This document shows, in pieces, positions 1 through 5,919 of a stretch of 9,406 nucleotides of DNA; positions within the stretch are counted from its first letter, which is position 1, and each line of letters begins with the position of its first letter. A model generated the notes under the pieces. That model was not told the origin of the DNA, did no database searches, and worked only from the letters and a program-made list of their open reading frames with translations. The DNA comes from an uncultured Bacilli bacterium (GTDB lineage: Bacteria > Bacillota_I > Bacilli_A > RF39 > UBA660): NCBI GenBank assembly GCA_947628105.1, contig CANQYN010000035.1:1-9406 (forward strand), read 5' to 3'. The position numbers and the translations under genes were made by a program.

Positions 1-132
1 TATAATAAGCTTACTAAATAGTTAGTCGTCTATTTCTAAAACTATTTAGGACATGAAAAAATAGACTACACTTGTAGAATCTTAAATTATGGTTATTTTT
101 GGACATGGGTTCAAATCCCATCATCTCCACCA
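1..132 (+). ncRNA. ssrA: tmRNA (ssrA), 3' part only
   Basis: This is the 3' portion of transfer-messenger RNA, which rescues stalled ribosomes by trans-translation with SmpB. The tRNA-like 3' end is clear: T stem ATGGG (105-109), loop TTCAAAT (110-116), CCCAT (117-121), the 3' strand of the acceptor stem CATCTCC (122-128), discriminator A, and encoded CCA (130-132). Upstream lies a textbook H-type pseudoknot: CTAAATAGT (14-22) pairs with ACTATTTAG (41-49), and GTCTATTT (28-35), in the loop of that stem, pairs with AAATAGAC (59-66). The CTACA..TGTAG stretch at 65-76 and the following TTAAATTATGG resemble other Firmicute tmRNAs. The 5' acceptor strand, the tag reading frame and the first pseudoknots lie before the window, so the tag cannot be read. 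No strong terminator follows directly. Confidence 0.93.
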
Positions 133-275
133 GTGACGTTTCTGCTCGAACTTTTTCGAACTTAATATAAAATAGATGTCTCTTAGACTATTTTGATACT
201 TGTGTCAAAATACCTAGGGGGTTAATTATTTTGTCAAAACAAAAAATTTATAATAGTTAATAGGAGGTAATCAAT
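133..275. other. Intergenic region between ssrA and the S51-like gene
   Basis: This stretch has no gene. A small AT-rich hairpin, TCGAA (146-150) with TTCGA (155-159), lies just after the tmRNA CCA; its T-run falls inside the hairpin, so it is a poor terminator. A larger hairpin sits at 189-212. A TATAAT at 249-254 could be a -10 box, but the only -35-like match (TTGTCA, 231-236) is 12 nt away, which is too close. The S51-like gene may therefore depend on read-through from ssrA or on a promoter I cannot place. Confidence 0.6.
189..212. repeat. Inverted repeat upstream of the S51-like gene
   Basis: TATTTTGATA (189-198) pairs with TGTCAAAATA (203-212) across a CTTG tetraloop, giving ten pairs including one T-G wobble. 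No T-run follows, so it is not a standard intrinsic terminator. The half-site TGTCAAAA recurs at 232-239, inside the palindrome TTTTG-T-CAAAA (229-239). This makes a small cluster that could be an operator or an mRNA leader structure for the gene starting at 276. Confidence 0.5.
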
Positions 276-1034
276 ATGATTAGATATTATTGCAGTGGTT
301 TCGATGTTAATAATGCATTTGGACATGGCTTGGGAGATATGTTTAAAACGGAATTAAGAGATACGAAAAGTATAGTATATATTGTAGGTAGTCCAAAGCA
401 ACCTGAAAAGATAAAAAAAGCAATAGAAACATATGAACCAGCATTTAAAAATCATTTTGAAAAAGTTGGAATTTTTTTTGATGAAGTTCATATTATTGAA
501 CCTAGTATAAGTTCCGATAAAGCAAAAAAGTGGATTGATGAATCTAGTTTTTTAATGTTAATGGGAGGAGATCCTTTTGACCAAAAAGAAATGTGTGAAA
601 AATTAAATATTATAGAAAATATAAAGAATTATCGAGGGGTTATGATGGGGTATAGTGCAGGAGCAATGTTAATGTCTAAGTATATGATAATAGTCCCATG
701 TAGCAAGCAATATTCTGATTTTCATATTGCAGAAGGATTAAACTTTGATGAGTTGTCAATTTTTCCTCATAATAATACTTCAATTAGCGAGTATCCTAAT
801 ATATTAGATATGGGTAAAGAAATATATAGAAAAGAAGATTTGATAAAGGTAGCAAATGAATATGGAAAATATTATTGCCTTCAAGATTATCAAAGAGAAG
901 ATGGATTATTTGATATAAGTATTATTAAATCAAATAATGGAAGTATTGAATTTTATGTTGAAAATGATGGTAAGATTTGGGAAGCAAGCGATGATGTTAA
1001 TTTAGTATACAAAAATTTAAATAAAAAGTTGTAA
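276..1034 (+). CDS. S51 (PepE/cyanophycinase-like) family protein, class I glutamine amidotransferase-like fold
   Basis: This 252-residue cytoplasmic protein carries the hallmarks of the peptidase S51 family, which uses a Ser-His nucleophile elbow on a glutamine-amidotransferase-like fold (aspartyl dipeptidase PepE, cyanophycinase). Visible features are GGDPF at 97-101, the nucleophile elbow GYSAGAM with Ser127, and His165 in the FPHNN stretch 38 residues later, close to the Ser-His spacing of PepE. There is no signal peptide or membrane segment. The ATG start is well supported by AGGAGGT at 262-268, seven bases upstream. It differs enough from classical PepE (Asp-X dipeptidase) that the substrate cannot be assigned; many Firmicutes carry such genes as 'type 1 glutamine amidotransferase-like' proteins. 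It stands alone between ssrA and a strong terminator (1066-1093), so it is probably a single-gene unit. Family assignment is fairly sure; the biochemical role is open. Confidence 0.82.
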   Translation: MIRYYCSGFDVNNAFGHGLGDMFKTELRDTKSIVYIVGSPKQPEKIKKAIETYEPAFKNHFEKVGIFFDEVHIIEPSISSDKAKKWIDESSFLMLMGGDPFDQKEMCEKLNIIENIKNYRGVMMGYSAGAMLMSKYMIIVPCSKQYSDFHIAEGLNFDELSIFPHNNTSISEYPNILDMGKEIYRKEDLIKVANEYGKYYCLQDYQREDGLFDISIIKSNNGSIEFYVENDGKIWEASDDVNLVYKNLNKKL

Positions 1035-1065
1035 ATAACTATGTCATTCTCACCAGATTGATACT

Positions 1066-1093
1066 AAACTCGGGCTATTACAACCCGAGTTTT
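1066..1093 (+). terminator. Intrinsic terminator after the S51-like gene
   Basis: AAACTCGGG (1066-1074) pairs perfectly with CCCGAGTTT (1084-1092) around a 9-nt loop, and the run of T reaches 1093. The GC core stands out sharply from its AT-rich surroundings. It lies 32 bases after the TAA of the preceding gene. The T-tract is short (four T). Confidence 0.8.
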
Positions 1094-1118
1094 AATATGT
1101 TATAAATTATGCTATAAT
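1090..1118 (+). promoter_or_regulatory. Promoter for the ADP-ribosylglycohydrolase pseudogene
   Basis: An extended -10, TGCTATAAT (1110-1118), has a consensus TATAAT at 1113-1118. A weak -35 (TTTTAA, 1090-1095) lies 17 nt upstream and overlaps the T-tract of the previous terminator. Transcription would start near 1125, leaving a leader of about 67 nt before the ATG at 1192. Confidence 0.6.
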
Positions 1119-1191
1119 TTTTATAGATATATGTCATTTAGAAAACATACTTGCATATTGTCAGAAATAAAAAATGAGAAAGAGGTATACT

Positions 1192-1970
1192 ATGTAGGGA
1201 GCAATTATAGGAGATTTAGCTGGTTCTATATATGAGTATCAACAAACTAAACATTTTTCAAAATTAAATCCTAAAGAACTAATTAGTGAAAAAAGCTTCT
1301 ATAGTGATGATACTATATTAACCATAGCTATTTTGGATGCCATTTTAAATGATAAAAATTATGAGTATTACTTAAAATATGCTCAAAAATTTTTAACATA
1401 TAAACCAGAATTTACACCATATTTTAAAGGTATTTTTTTGCCTGGATTTACAAAATGGGCATTAGATCAGAAAAATGGAAAAAGTATTGGTAATGGCGCA
1501 ATGATAAGAATTTCTGCAATTGGCTATTTGTTTAACAACCAAAAAGATATAATTAATAATGCAGTTTGACTACTATTCCATCTCACGATTCTTTAGAAGC
1601 AATAAATTCTGCTACCACGATTGCATTAATTATTTTTCTAGCACGTTTAGGTTTTTCAAAAGAAGAAATAATAAAAGAATTGAATTTAAAGTTAAATTAT
1701 TCTGATTTTAATGAATTTAATACAACATGTTATAAAACAATTGATAATTGTTTATATGCACTATTTACCTCAAGCAGTTTTGAAGAATCGTTGCTAAAAG
1801 TTATATCTTTTGGTGGTGATACAGATACAAATGCTTGTATAGTTGGTTCAATGGCAGAGGCATTATATGAAATTCCTAATGAATTAATAGAAGAAGCAAA
1901 GAAAAAAATTCCTAACGATTTTAGCGATTTATTAGATAAAGGATATTCTAAAGTTTTAAAAAAACAATAA
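1192..1970 (+). pseudogene. ADP-ribosylglycohydrolase (DraG/ARH family), broken by a TAG at codon 2 and a -1 frameshift
   Basis: Joined across its lesions this would be a protein of about 259 residues of the ADP-ribosylglycohydrolase family, which removes ADP-ribose from proteins, nucleic acids or small molecules using two Mg ions. The family signatures are all present: N-terminal GAIIGDLAGSIYEY, the metal-binding SDDT (38-41), GNGAMIRIS in the middle, and GGDTDTN near the C-terminus. AAAGAGG at 1180-1186 sits correctly for the ATG at 1192, but codon 2 is TAG. Relatives often begin MYGAIIGD, so TAT/TAC to TAG is the likely change. The frame then stays open to a TGA at 1567-1569, where the protein continues in the -1 frame (TTIPSHDS...). 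One lost T in GTTTGA would explain it. No ATG, GTG or TTG lies in frame between 1198 and 1332, so a downstream start at TTG 1333 would lose the SDDT metal site. I read this as a decayed gene. Sequencing error could explain the frameshift but less easily the TAG. Confidence 0.85.
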
Positions 1971-2012
1971 TAGTTGCCATACTCTTTTCTTTAGGGTACT
2001 AGTGATAAAACT

Positions 2013-2030
2013 GTTCAAAATATTTTGAAC
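2013..2030. promoter_or_regulatory. 18-bp perfect palindrome, probable operator
   Basis: GTTCAAAATATTTTGAAC is a perfect two-fold palindrome with no gap. It covers the predicted -35 (2014-2019) and most of the spacer of the metalloprotease promoter, the position expected for a repressor site. It does not match the Gram-positive LexA box, whose half-sites have the opposite orientation (GAAC-N4-GTTC). No regulator gene is visible in the window. A short RNA hairpin is less likely, because with a perfect palindrome the loop would have to consume central bases and no T-run follows. Confidence 0.6.
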
Positions 2031-2042
2031 TTTTGATATAAA
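2014..2042 (+). promoter_or_regulatory. Promoter of the HELHH metalloprotease gene
   Basis: The -35 is TTCAAA (2014-2019), followed by a 17-nt spacer and -10 TATAAA (2037-2042). A TG at 2034-2035 gives an extended -10 (TGATATAAA). Transcription would start near 2049, only about 14 nt before the ATG at 2063, so the Shine-Dalgarno site would lie at the very 5' end of the mRNA. Confidence 0.55.
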
Positions 2043-2062
2043 ATATATTGGGAAGTGATAAT

Positions 2063-3079
2063 ATGACATATGAAGAAATTATGAGTTTAATGAAAAGCAA
2101 AAAAAATGATATAGATAATGAAACTTTAAAATTTTTTTCAAATTACTTTTTTGTAGCAGTAAAAAAAGGAGTCATACCAACGAATATATCTTTAGAAAGT
2201 TTAATAGAGAATGCGTTGATATTTGCTAGTAAAATAGAATTTTATGACGAAAATCATAGAATTTATAAAGAATATGGTGAAGAGGTAAAGGGGTTTAGAG
2301 ATCCAGAAAGTAAAATCATTTTTATTAGAAATAATTTAGAGGAACCTTTAAGAGAAATTACTGTATATCATGAATTACATCATGCAGTTCAAACAAATCC
2401 TGAAAATAATCAAGTAGGAATTAATCAAGAAAGTAATGTTGGTAGATTGATTATGGAAGCACAAACTCAATATTTTGCAGAAAAAGTGTATGAAGAAATA
2501 CATGATGTAAAATTTGCTGAAAGAGAAATTCCTTCTGAAAATTTGAGAATGGCTAGTGGGGGAATTGTCGTTTCCAAATTACATAATTATGAAATGTATG
2601 ATAATTTGTTAACAAAAATTGGCATTATTTTAGAAGTCCCCAAAGATTATTTTGTTTTCTTAAATTACCTATATAACAATAATCTTGGACTCAAATTATT
2701 AGAAGAAAAATATAAAGAGGCCAAAAACAAATATCAGCTACCTTATGAATTTAACCAATTTCTTTTATACTATGATTATGCTTACTGTGTTGATTTACTA
2801 GCATATCAAGATAATCCAGACAAGCAGACAATATTAAATGGAGGGATAACTCAGAAATATGAAATACATCCAAATCAAAATCTTGAGTTATCTTTAAAAA
2901 ATCAGCTATATAATCTATCTCAAATTGATGGATGTTGTTTTTTAAATTTGGCTGAAAAGGGAGGAAACTATAAAGATTTTGCAAAATATATTATCGACAA
3001 TCAAAAAAGAAATTTAGCTATGCAATATATTGCTACTTTGGAAGATCAAAAATCGACAGAATCACAAAATAAAAGGTAA
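2063..3079 (+). CDS. Orphan HExxH zinc metalloprotease-like protein (gluzincin-like)
   Basis: This is a 338-residue protein with the zinc-protease helix YHELHHAVQ. His103 and His107 would be metal ligands and Glu104 the catalytic base. A likely third ligand is Glu132 in IMEAQTQYFAE, 25 residues after the second His, which is the gluzincin arrangement. The broad look (domain of about 100 residues, HExxH, then an E-A-x-x-x-Y/F helix) recalls ImmA/IrrE-type or other intracellular metallopeptidases, but I do not recognise the family. There is no signal peptide or membrane span, so it probably acts in the cytoplasm. The C-terminal half (150-338) is rich in Tyr, Asn and Leu and has no motif I can name. 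I chose ATG 2063 over the in-frame TTG 2048 because GGAAGTG (2051-2057) is well spaced for the ATG and the TTG falls at the predicted transcription start. It has its own promoter with a palindromic operator and appears to be a single-gene unit. No partner repressor lies next to it. Confidence 0.75.
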   Translation: MTYEEIMSLMKSKKNDIDNETLKFFSNYFFVAVKKGVIPTNISLESLIENALIFASKIEFYDENHRIYKEYGEEVKGFRDPESKIIFIRNNLEEPLREITVYHELHHAVQTNPENNQVGINQESNVGRLIMEAQTQYFAEKVYEEIHDVKFAEREIPSENLRMASGGIVVSKLHNYEMYDNLLTKIGIILEVPKDYFVFLNYLYNNNLGLKLLEEKYKEAKNKYQLPYEFNQFLLYYDYAYCVDLLAYQDNPDKQTILNGGITQKYEIHPNQNLELSLKNQLYNLSQIDGCCFLNLAEKGGNYKDFAKYIIDNQKRNLAMQYIATLEDQKSTESQNKR

Positions 3080-3130
3080 TGTTTTAATTATGAAGAAATA
3101 TTGTATCAATAAAACTGATAAATTTATTAA

Positions 3131-3158
3131 TTGAAAAATACTTGTATATTTATATTAT
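3131..3158 (+). promoter_or_regulatory. Promoter of the MazG-like pyrophosphohydrolase gene
   Basis: The -35 is TTGAAA (3131-3136, one mismatch to TTGACA), followed by a 16-nt spacer and -10 TATTAT (3153-3158, one mismatch). Transcription would begin near 3165, with GAGGGG (3171-3176) as the ribosome site for the ATG at 3184. The -10 lies inside the 27-bp palindrome. Confidence 0.5.
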
Positions 3159-3168
3159 AAATATACAA
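3142..3168. promoter_or_regulatory. 27-bp palindrome with 13-bp arms over the -10 region, candidate operator
   Basis: TTGTATATTTATA (3142-3154) is followed by a single central T and the exact reverse complement TATAAATATACAA (3156-3168). It covers the spacer, the -10 and the transcription start of the pyrophosphohydrolase gene. With no T-run on either strand it is not a terminator. A dimeric regulator site is the simplest reading. As RNA it could also fold into a stem of about ten pairs with a 7-nt loop if transcription starts further upstream. It is unrelated in sequence to the palindrome at 2013-2030. Confidence 0.55.
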
Positions 3169-3183
3169 AAGAGGGGATAAAAT

Positions 3184-3512
3184 ATGGAACAAATATATAA
3201 TAAATTGGTAAGAGATAAAATACCAGAAATCATTAAATCAAATGGAGAGGAACCAATTATTAAAATTTTAAATGATGAGGAATATAAATTTGAATTAGAA
3301 AAAAATTAAATGAGGAATATCAAGAAGTTTTAGAAGCAACGGGAAAGGATAGAATAGAAGAATTAGCTGATATGATAGAAATAATAAAATATTTAGCTCA
3401 GTTAGAAAATTCAACACTAGAAGAAGTTATTACTATGGCAAAAGAAAAAGGTTCTAAAAGAGGGACATTTGAAAAGAAAATATTTTTAGAAAAAGTATTA
3501 CAAAAGAAATAA
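3184..3512 (+). pseudogene. MazG-like NTP pyrophosphohydrolase, -1 frameshift at an A7 run (pseudogene or recoded gene)
   Basis: Joined, this is a protein of about 109 residues typical of the small MazG-like (phosphoribosyl-ATP pyrophosphohydrolase-like) family, which hydrolyses nucleoside triphosphates to monophosphate and pyrophosphate for pool cleaning. The N-terminus YNKLVRDKIPEII is the family signature. Downstream come the metal-binding acidic motifs EEYQE and EELADMIE and the C-terminal RGTFEKKIFLE. The zero frame reads GAA AAA AAT and stops at TAA 3307-3309; the family sequence continues in the -1 frame from 3306 (LNEEYQEV) to TAA 3510-3512. One A missing from the run 3299-3305 would explain it. 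The junction is also a canonical -1 slippery heptamer, A AAA AAT, directly before the stop, and A7 is prone to polymerase slippage, so some full-length protein could still be made. ATG 3184 is supported by GAGGGG at 3171-3176. The rest of the frame shows no other damage. Confidence 0.83.
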
Positions 3513-3577
3513 ATTTAAAGTAAGTAATGATAATTCCACCTTAGTAAACCATTTGCCTAAAATTTTAGAAAAAGTAT
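3484..3577 (+). repeat. 15-bp direct repeat at the end of the pyrophosphohydrolase gene
   Basis: TTTTAGAAAAAGTAT occurs at 3484-3498, inside the last codons of the pyrophosphohydrolase, and again at 3563-3577 in the following spacer, 79 bases later. In such AT-rich DNA this may be chance or a small partial duplication. Confidence 0.45.
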
Positions 3578-3633
3578 ATAATAATTTGAGTTTCACTTTT
3601 AAGTGATAAATAAAAATTTTTTATAGAACAATA
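3513..3633 (+). other. Spacer with a possible gene remnant
   Basis: This spacer has no intact gene. A frame open from 3490 to TGA 3604-3606 encodes a short protein-like stretch (VSNDNSTLVNHLPKILEKVY, then eight more residues) but has no start codon or ribosome site, so it may be the leftover C-terminus of a lost gene. A weak hairpin TCACT/AGTGA (3593-3606) has no adjacent T-run. A second possible promoter (TTGCCT 3553-3558, 18 nt, TATAAT 3577-3582) precedes the stronger one at 3634-3662. Confidence 0.35.
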
Positions 3634-3662
3634 TTTAAAGAGGATAAAATATATGATATAAT
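3634..3662 (+). promoter_or_regulatory. Promoter of the 276-residue unknown gene
   Basis: The -35 is TTTAAA (3634-3639), with a 17-nt spacer and consensus -10 TATAAT (3657-3662), extended by TG at 3654-3655. The 10-mer ATGATATAAT here is identical to those before scpA and tRNA-Leu. Transcription would start near 3669. Confidence 0.72.
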
Positions 3663-3692
3663 AAAAGAGCAATTTATTTTAGGGAGGTTTAT

Positions 3693-4523
3693 ATGTTCGA
3701 AACAGAAATTAAAAATAGTGAAGGAAATATTGTTTATTTTAAATATGATAAAGAAGAATATGATATTGAATATATTAAAGATCAAAATATGATTATAGTA
3801 AGACAATTACCGGATTATCATATCTTAGAAATATTTAGTGATAAAATAGGGTTTATTGTTCAAAGTAATATAGGAGATCAAACTAACTTTTTAGTAACGG
3901 ATTATTCTCAAAAAGATGAAAATGGGAAGACTACTATTCAATTTAAGCATTATACTGGGAAAAAATATAAACGTTCATTAGATTTAGTAAAAGTTTTGAA
4001 TTGTAGTGAGTTTGAGCTTTCTTCTTGTAGAATAACTGATAATACGTACTTAGTAGAACAAAATGATCAAGGAAGTTGTATTTATAATATAAGTCAAAAA
4101 TCAAAAAGATTTGATTCTGTGTATCATGATGATGATATCAATAAATTTTTACAAGAAAATATATTATTGGTTTCTGAAACGAGAACTGCTCTTTTTAGAC
4201 CAGATATCAAAGATACGATAACTTATGGAATTAATCCTGAAACTTTTCAGATTGAAACTCCTATTTGGAGTGATTTACAACAACGCTTGATTCCAATTTA
4301 TATGCAAAAAGAAATTGATAAATTAAAAGAAAAATGGTTCTTAGATCATAATAGCTATGAGGGACAAAGTTTAGAAGAAATCACTATCCATTTTGAAATA
4401 GATCAATACTTAAATCAATTAGATAATCAAATTGAAAGATCACAAACGGTATATGAGGATGTGGTGGATTCTAAAGTAAATGAGGAATTTGTGAAAAAAT
4501 TTATAAAAATAAATAGACAATAA
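3693..4523 (+). CDS. Hypothetical protein, 276 residues, family not recognised
   Basis: I do not recognise this protein. The reading frame is well supported: a strong extended -10 promoter, AGGGAGG at 3681-3687 placed five bases before the ATG, codon use like its neighbours, and a strong terminator right after the TAA. The protein is soluble in appearance, with no signal peptide, no membrane span and no CxxC metal motif. Roughly the first 130 residues alternate short hydrophobic and polar segments, as in a beta-rich domain (for example FKYDKEEYDIEYI and KIGFIVQSNIGDQTNFLVTDY). The last 80 or so are acidic and probably helical (MQKEIDKLKEKW, then QYLNQLDNQIERSQ). It is transcribed alone, between a gene remnant and the ymfF-ymfH unit. 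Lineage-specific accessory gene is the best label. Confidence 0.72.
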   Translation: MFETEIKNSEGNIVYFKYDKEEYDIEYIKDQNMIIVRQLPDYHILEIFSDKIGFIVQSNIGDQTNFLVTDYSQKDENGKTTIQFKHYTGKKYKRSLDLVKVLNCSEFELSSCRITDNTYLVEQNDQGSCIYNISQKSKRFDSVYHDDDINKFLQENILLVSETRTALFRPDIKDTITYGINPETFQIETPIWSDLQQRLIPIYMQKEIDKLKEKWFLDHNSYEGQSLEEITIHFEIDQYLNQLDNQIERSQTVYEDVVDSKVNEEFVKKFIKINRQ

Positions 4524-4532
4524 TGTTACTTT

Positions 4533-4560
4533 AAAAATATTCTATTGAGAATATTTTTTT
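4533..4560 (+). terminator. Strong intrinsic terminator after the unknown gene
   Basis: AAAAATATTCT (4533-4543) pairs perfectly with AGAATATTTTT (4548-4558) around an ATTG loop, and the T-run covers 4554-4560. It starts nine bases after the TAA. This closes the accessory block and separates it from the ymfF promoter. Confidence 0.88.
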
Positions 4561-4621
4561 AATCAAATAATGTTTTTTCATCACGTTTCTTCTGGTTCTT
4601 ATAGAAGTTCATAAAATATTT

Positions 4622-4630
4622 TGTTATAAT
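4622..4630 (+). promoter_or_regulatory. Extended -10 promoter of ymfF-ymfH
   Basis: TGTTATAAT gives a consensus TATAAT (4625-4630) with the extended TGn. I see no good -35 at 16-18 nt. Transcription would start near 4637, just before the in-frame TTG at 4639, which argues for the later ATG start of ymfF. Confidence 0.6.
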
Positions 4631-4659
4631 ATAAAAAATTGAAAGATGAGGTATGTTGT

Positions 4660-5919
4660 ATGAAAGATGTATTTGAAAAAGTAAATACCCCCATTATTAT
4701 TCATAACAATAAATTTAGAAGTATTATTATCCAAGCAATTTTCCCTTTTGATATCACTGATTCTGAAATTGGTTTAATCGATTTAATACCTGCTTTATTA
4801 GTGCATACTAGTAAAAAATATCCCAATGAAACTTTATTTTTAAAAGAATATATGAAACGGTATATTGGATCTTTTAGTTGTGGCATCCAACAAACCATGA
4901 AAAATGGTTTTTATGATTTTACAATGATTATACCAGACCCACTTTATATCAAAGAAGATCATCTTGAAGAAGCGATTGAGTTTATGATAGATACCATATA
5001 TCATCCCAATGAAATAGATGGTGCTTTCCAAGAAGACGAATTTCAAAAAGAGAAGACAGCTTTATTATTATCGATTGATAATCGTATGAAAAGTATCCAC
5101 GGTTATAGTAATCAAAAGTTTTTTGAAATGTTTGATGAGAGTGGTTATTATAAAAATAATATTTATAACCATAAAAAAGATATTGAAAAAATGACTTCTT
5201 CTGATTTGTTTCAAGTATATCAAACCCATATTCAATCAAAATATCCTTTTATATTTGTTTTTGGAAATGTCGACGATAAAAAAATACTACATTTATTGGA
5301 TAAATATTTATATCATGGAGAATATGAAAAAATATCATTTTCAAAGAAATATAATTGTTTTGAAGAAAAAAAGAAATTGAAAGAAAAAGAAGAAGAAAAA
5401 GAATTTCATCAATCAGTATTACAAATGGGGTATAAAGTATCTCATATGAAAGAAGAAGATATAGTAATTTTATCGGTTATTACTTCTCTTTTAAATTCTC
5501 AGTCTTCTAATTTGTTAGGAAAAAAGTTAAGAGAGGAATATCAAATTGTTTATACGGCAGATGCTAGAAATGTATCTCGATTAGGAGGCCTTATTATTAC
5601 CGCACTTGTTCATCGGGATAACAAAGAAAAAGCAAAAGAAGGAATTGAACAAGTAATAAATGAATTACAAAAGAAATCAGTAATAGCTCCGTTGTTACAA
5701 AATATAAAAGAAAGACGTTATTTAGATTTAATTCGTATGAAAGAATATAAAATGGCTCTATTAGATGATTATGTATATAAATTTTTTGAAAAAGGTCTTA
5801 CTGATATTGAAGAATATGAAATAATAGAAAAATTAACTCCTTCTGATATCGCTGAATTTGCAAAACGATTACAATTAGATACTATCTATTTTGTAAAGGG
5901 GGTAAAAAATGGAAACTAA
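4660..5919 (+). CDS. ymfF: M16 peptidase-like protein YmfF (non-catalytic partner)
   Basis: This 419-residue protein resembles the YmfF member of the YmfF/YmfH pair of Firmicute M16 (insulinase/processing-peptidase fold) proteins. RefSeq names the family 'EF-P 5-aminopentanol modification-associated protein YfmF'. It has the M16 architecture (two related halves, about 1-210 and 225-419) but no HxxEH zinc motif, as is normal for the inactive member of such heterodimers. A highly charged Lys/Glu linker (about 225-245, KKKLKEKEEEKE) separates the halves. Start: GATGAGG (4645-4651) is eight bases before ATG 4660; the in-frame TTG 4639 would sit at the predicted transcript start and lacks a ribosome site. 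The gene overlaps ymfH by 11 nt, so the two are very probably translationally coupled. The direct substrate is not known; a link to EF-P modification comes from family naming, not from this sequence. Confidence 0.85.
   Translation: MKDVFEKVNTPIIIHNNKFRSIIIQAIFPFDITDSEIGLIDLIPALLVHTSKKYPNETLFLKEYMKRYIGSFSCGIQQTMKNGFYDFTMIIPDPLYIKEDHLEEAIEFMIDTIYHPNEIDGAFQEDEFQKEKTALLLSIDNRMKSIHGYSNQKFFEMFDESGYYKNNIYNHKKDIEKMTSSDLFQVYQTHIQSKYPFIFVFGNVDDKKILHLLDKYLYHGEYEKISFSKKYNCFEEKKKLKEKEEEKEFHQSVLQMGYKVSHMKEEDIVILSVITSLLNSQSSNLLGKKLREEYQIVYTADARNVSRLGGLIITALVHRDNKEKAKEGIEQVINELQKKSVIAPLLQNIKERRYLDLIRMKEYKMALLDDYVYKFFEKGLTDIEEYEIIEKLTPSDIAEFAKRLQLDTIYFVKGVKNGN

Noticed and set aside
1045..1057. TCATTCTCACCAG, similar to the tmRNA 3' end (10 of 13 matches), as a second attachment site
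   Set aside because: The similarity does not extend into the T arm and is within chance for a short comparison.
2013..2030. LexA/DinR SOS box
   Set aside because: The Gram-positive SOS box has GAAC-N4-GTTC; here the half-sites are inverted (GTTC-N10-GAAC).
3090..3134. Short open frame of 14 codons starting MKKYCINK
   Set aside because: No ribosome site, very short, and its end overlaps the -35 of the next gene.
4639..4659. TTG start for ymfF
   Set aside because: It would sit two bases after the predicted transcription start with no ribosome site; ATG 4660 has GATGAGG at good spacing.
2751..5239. Several antisense open frames of 61-85 codons (for example 2751-2984, 3621-3806, 4701-4898, 4840-5046 and 4982-5239 on the minus strand)
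   Set aside because: They lie opposite well-supported genes, mutually overlap, lack good ribosome sites and have Phe/Ile/Tyr-rich compositions expected from complementing A-rich coding DNA.
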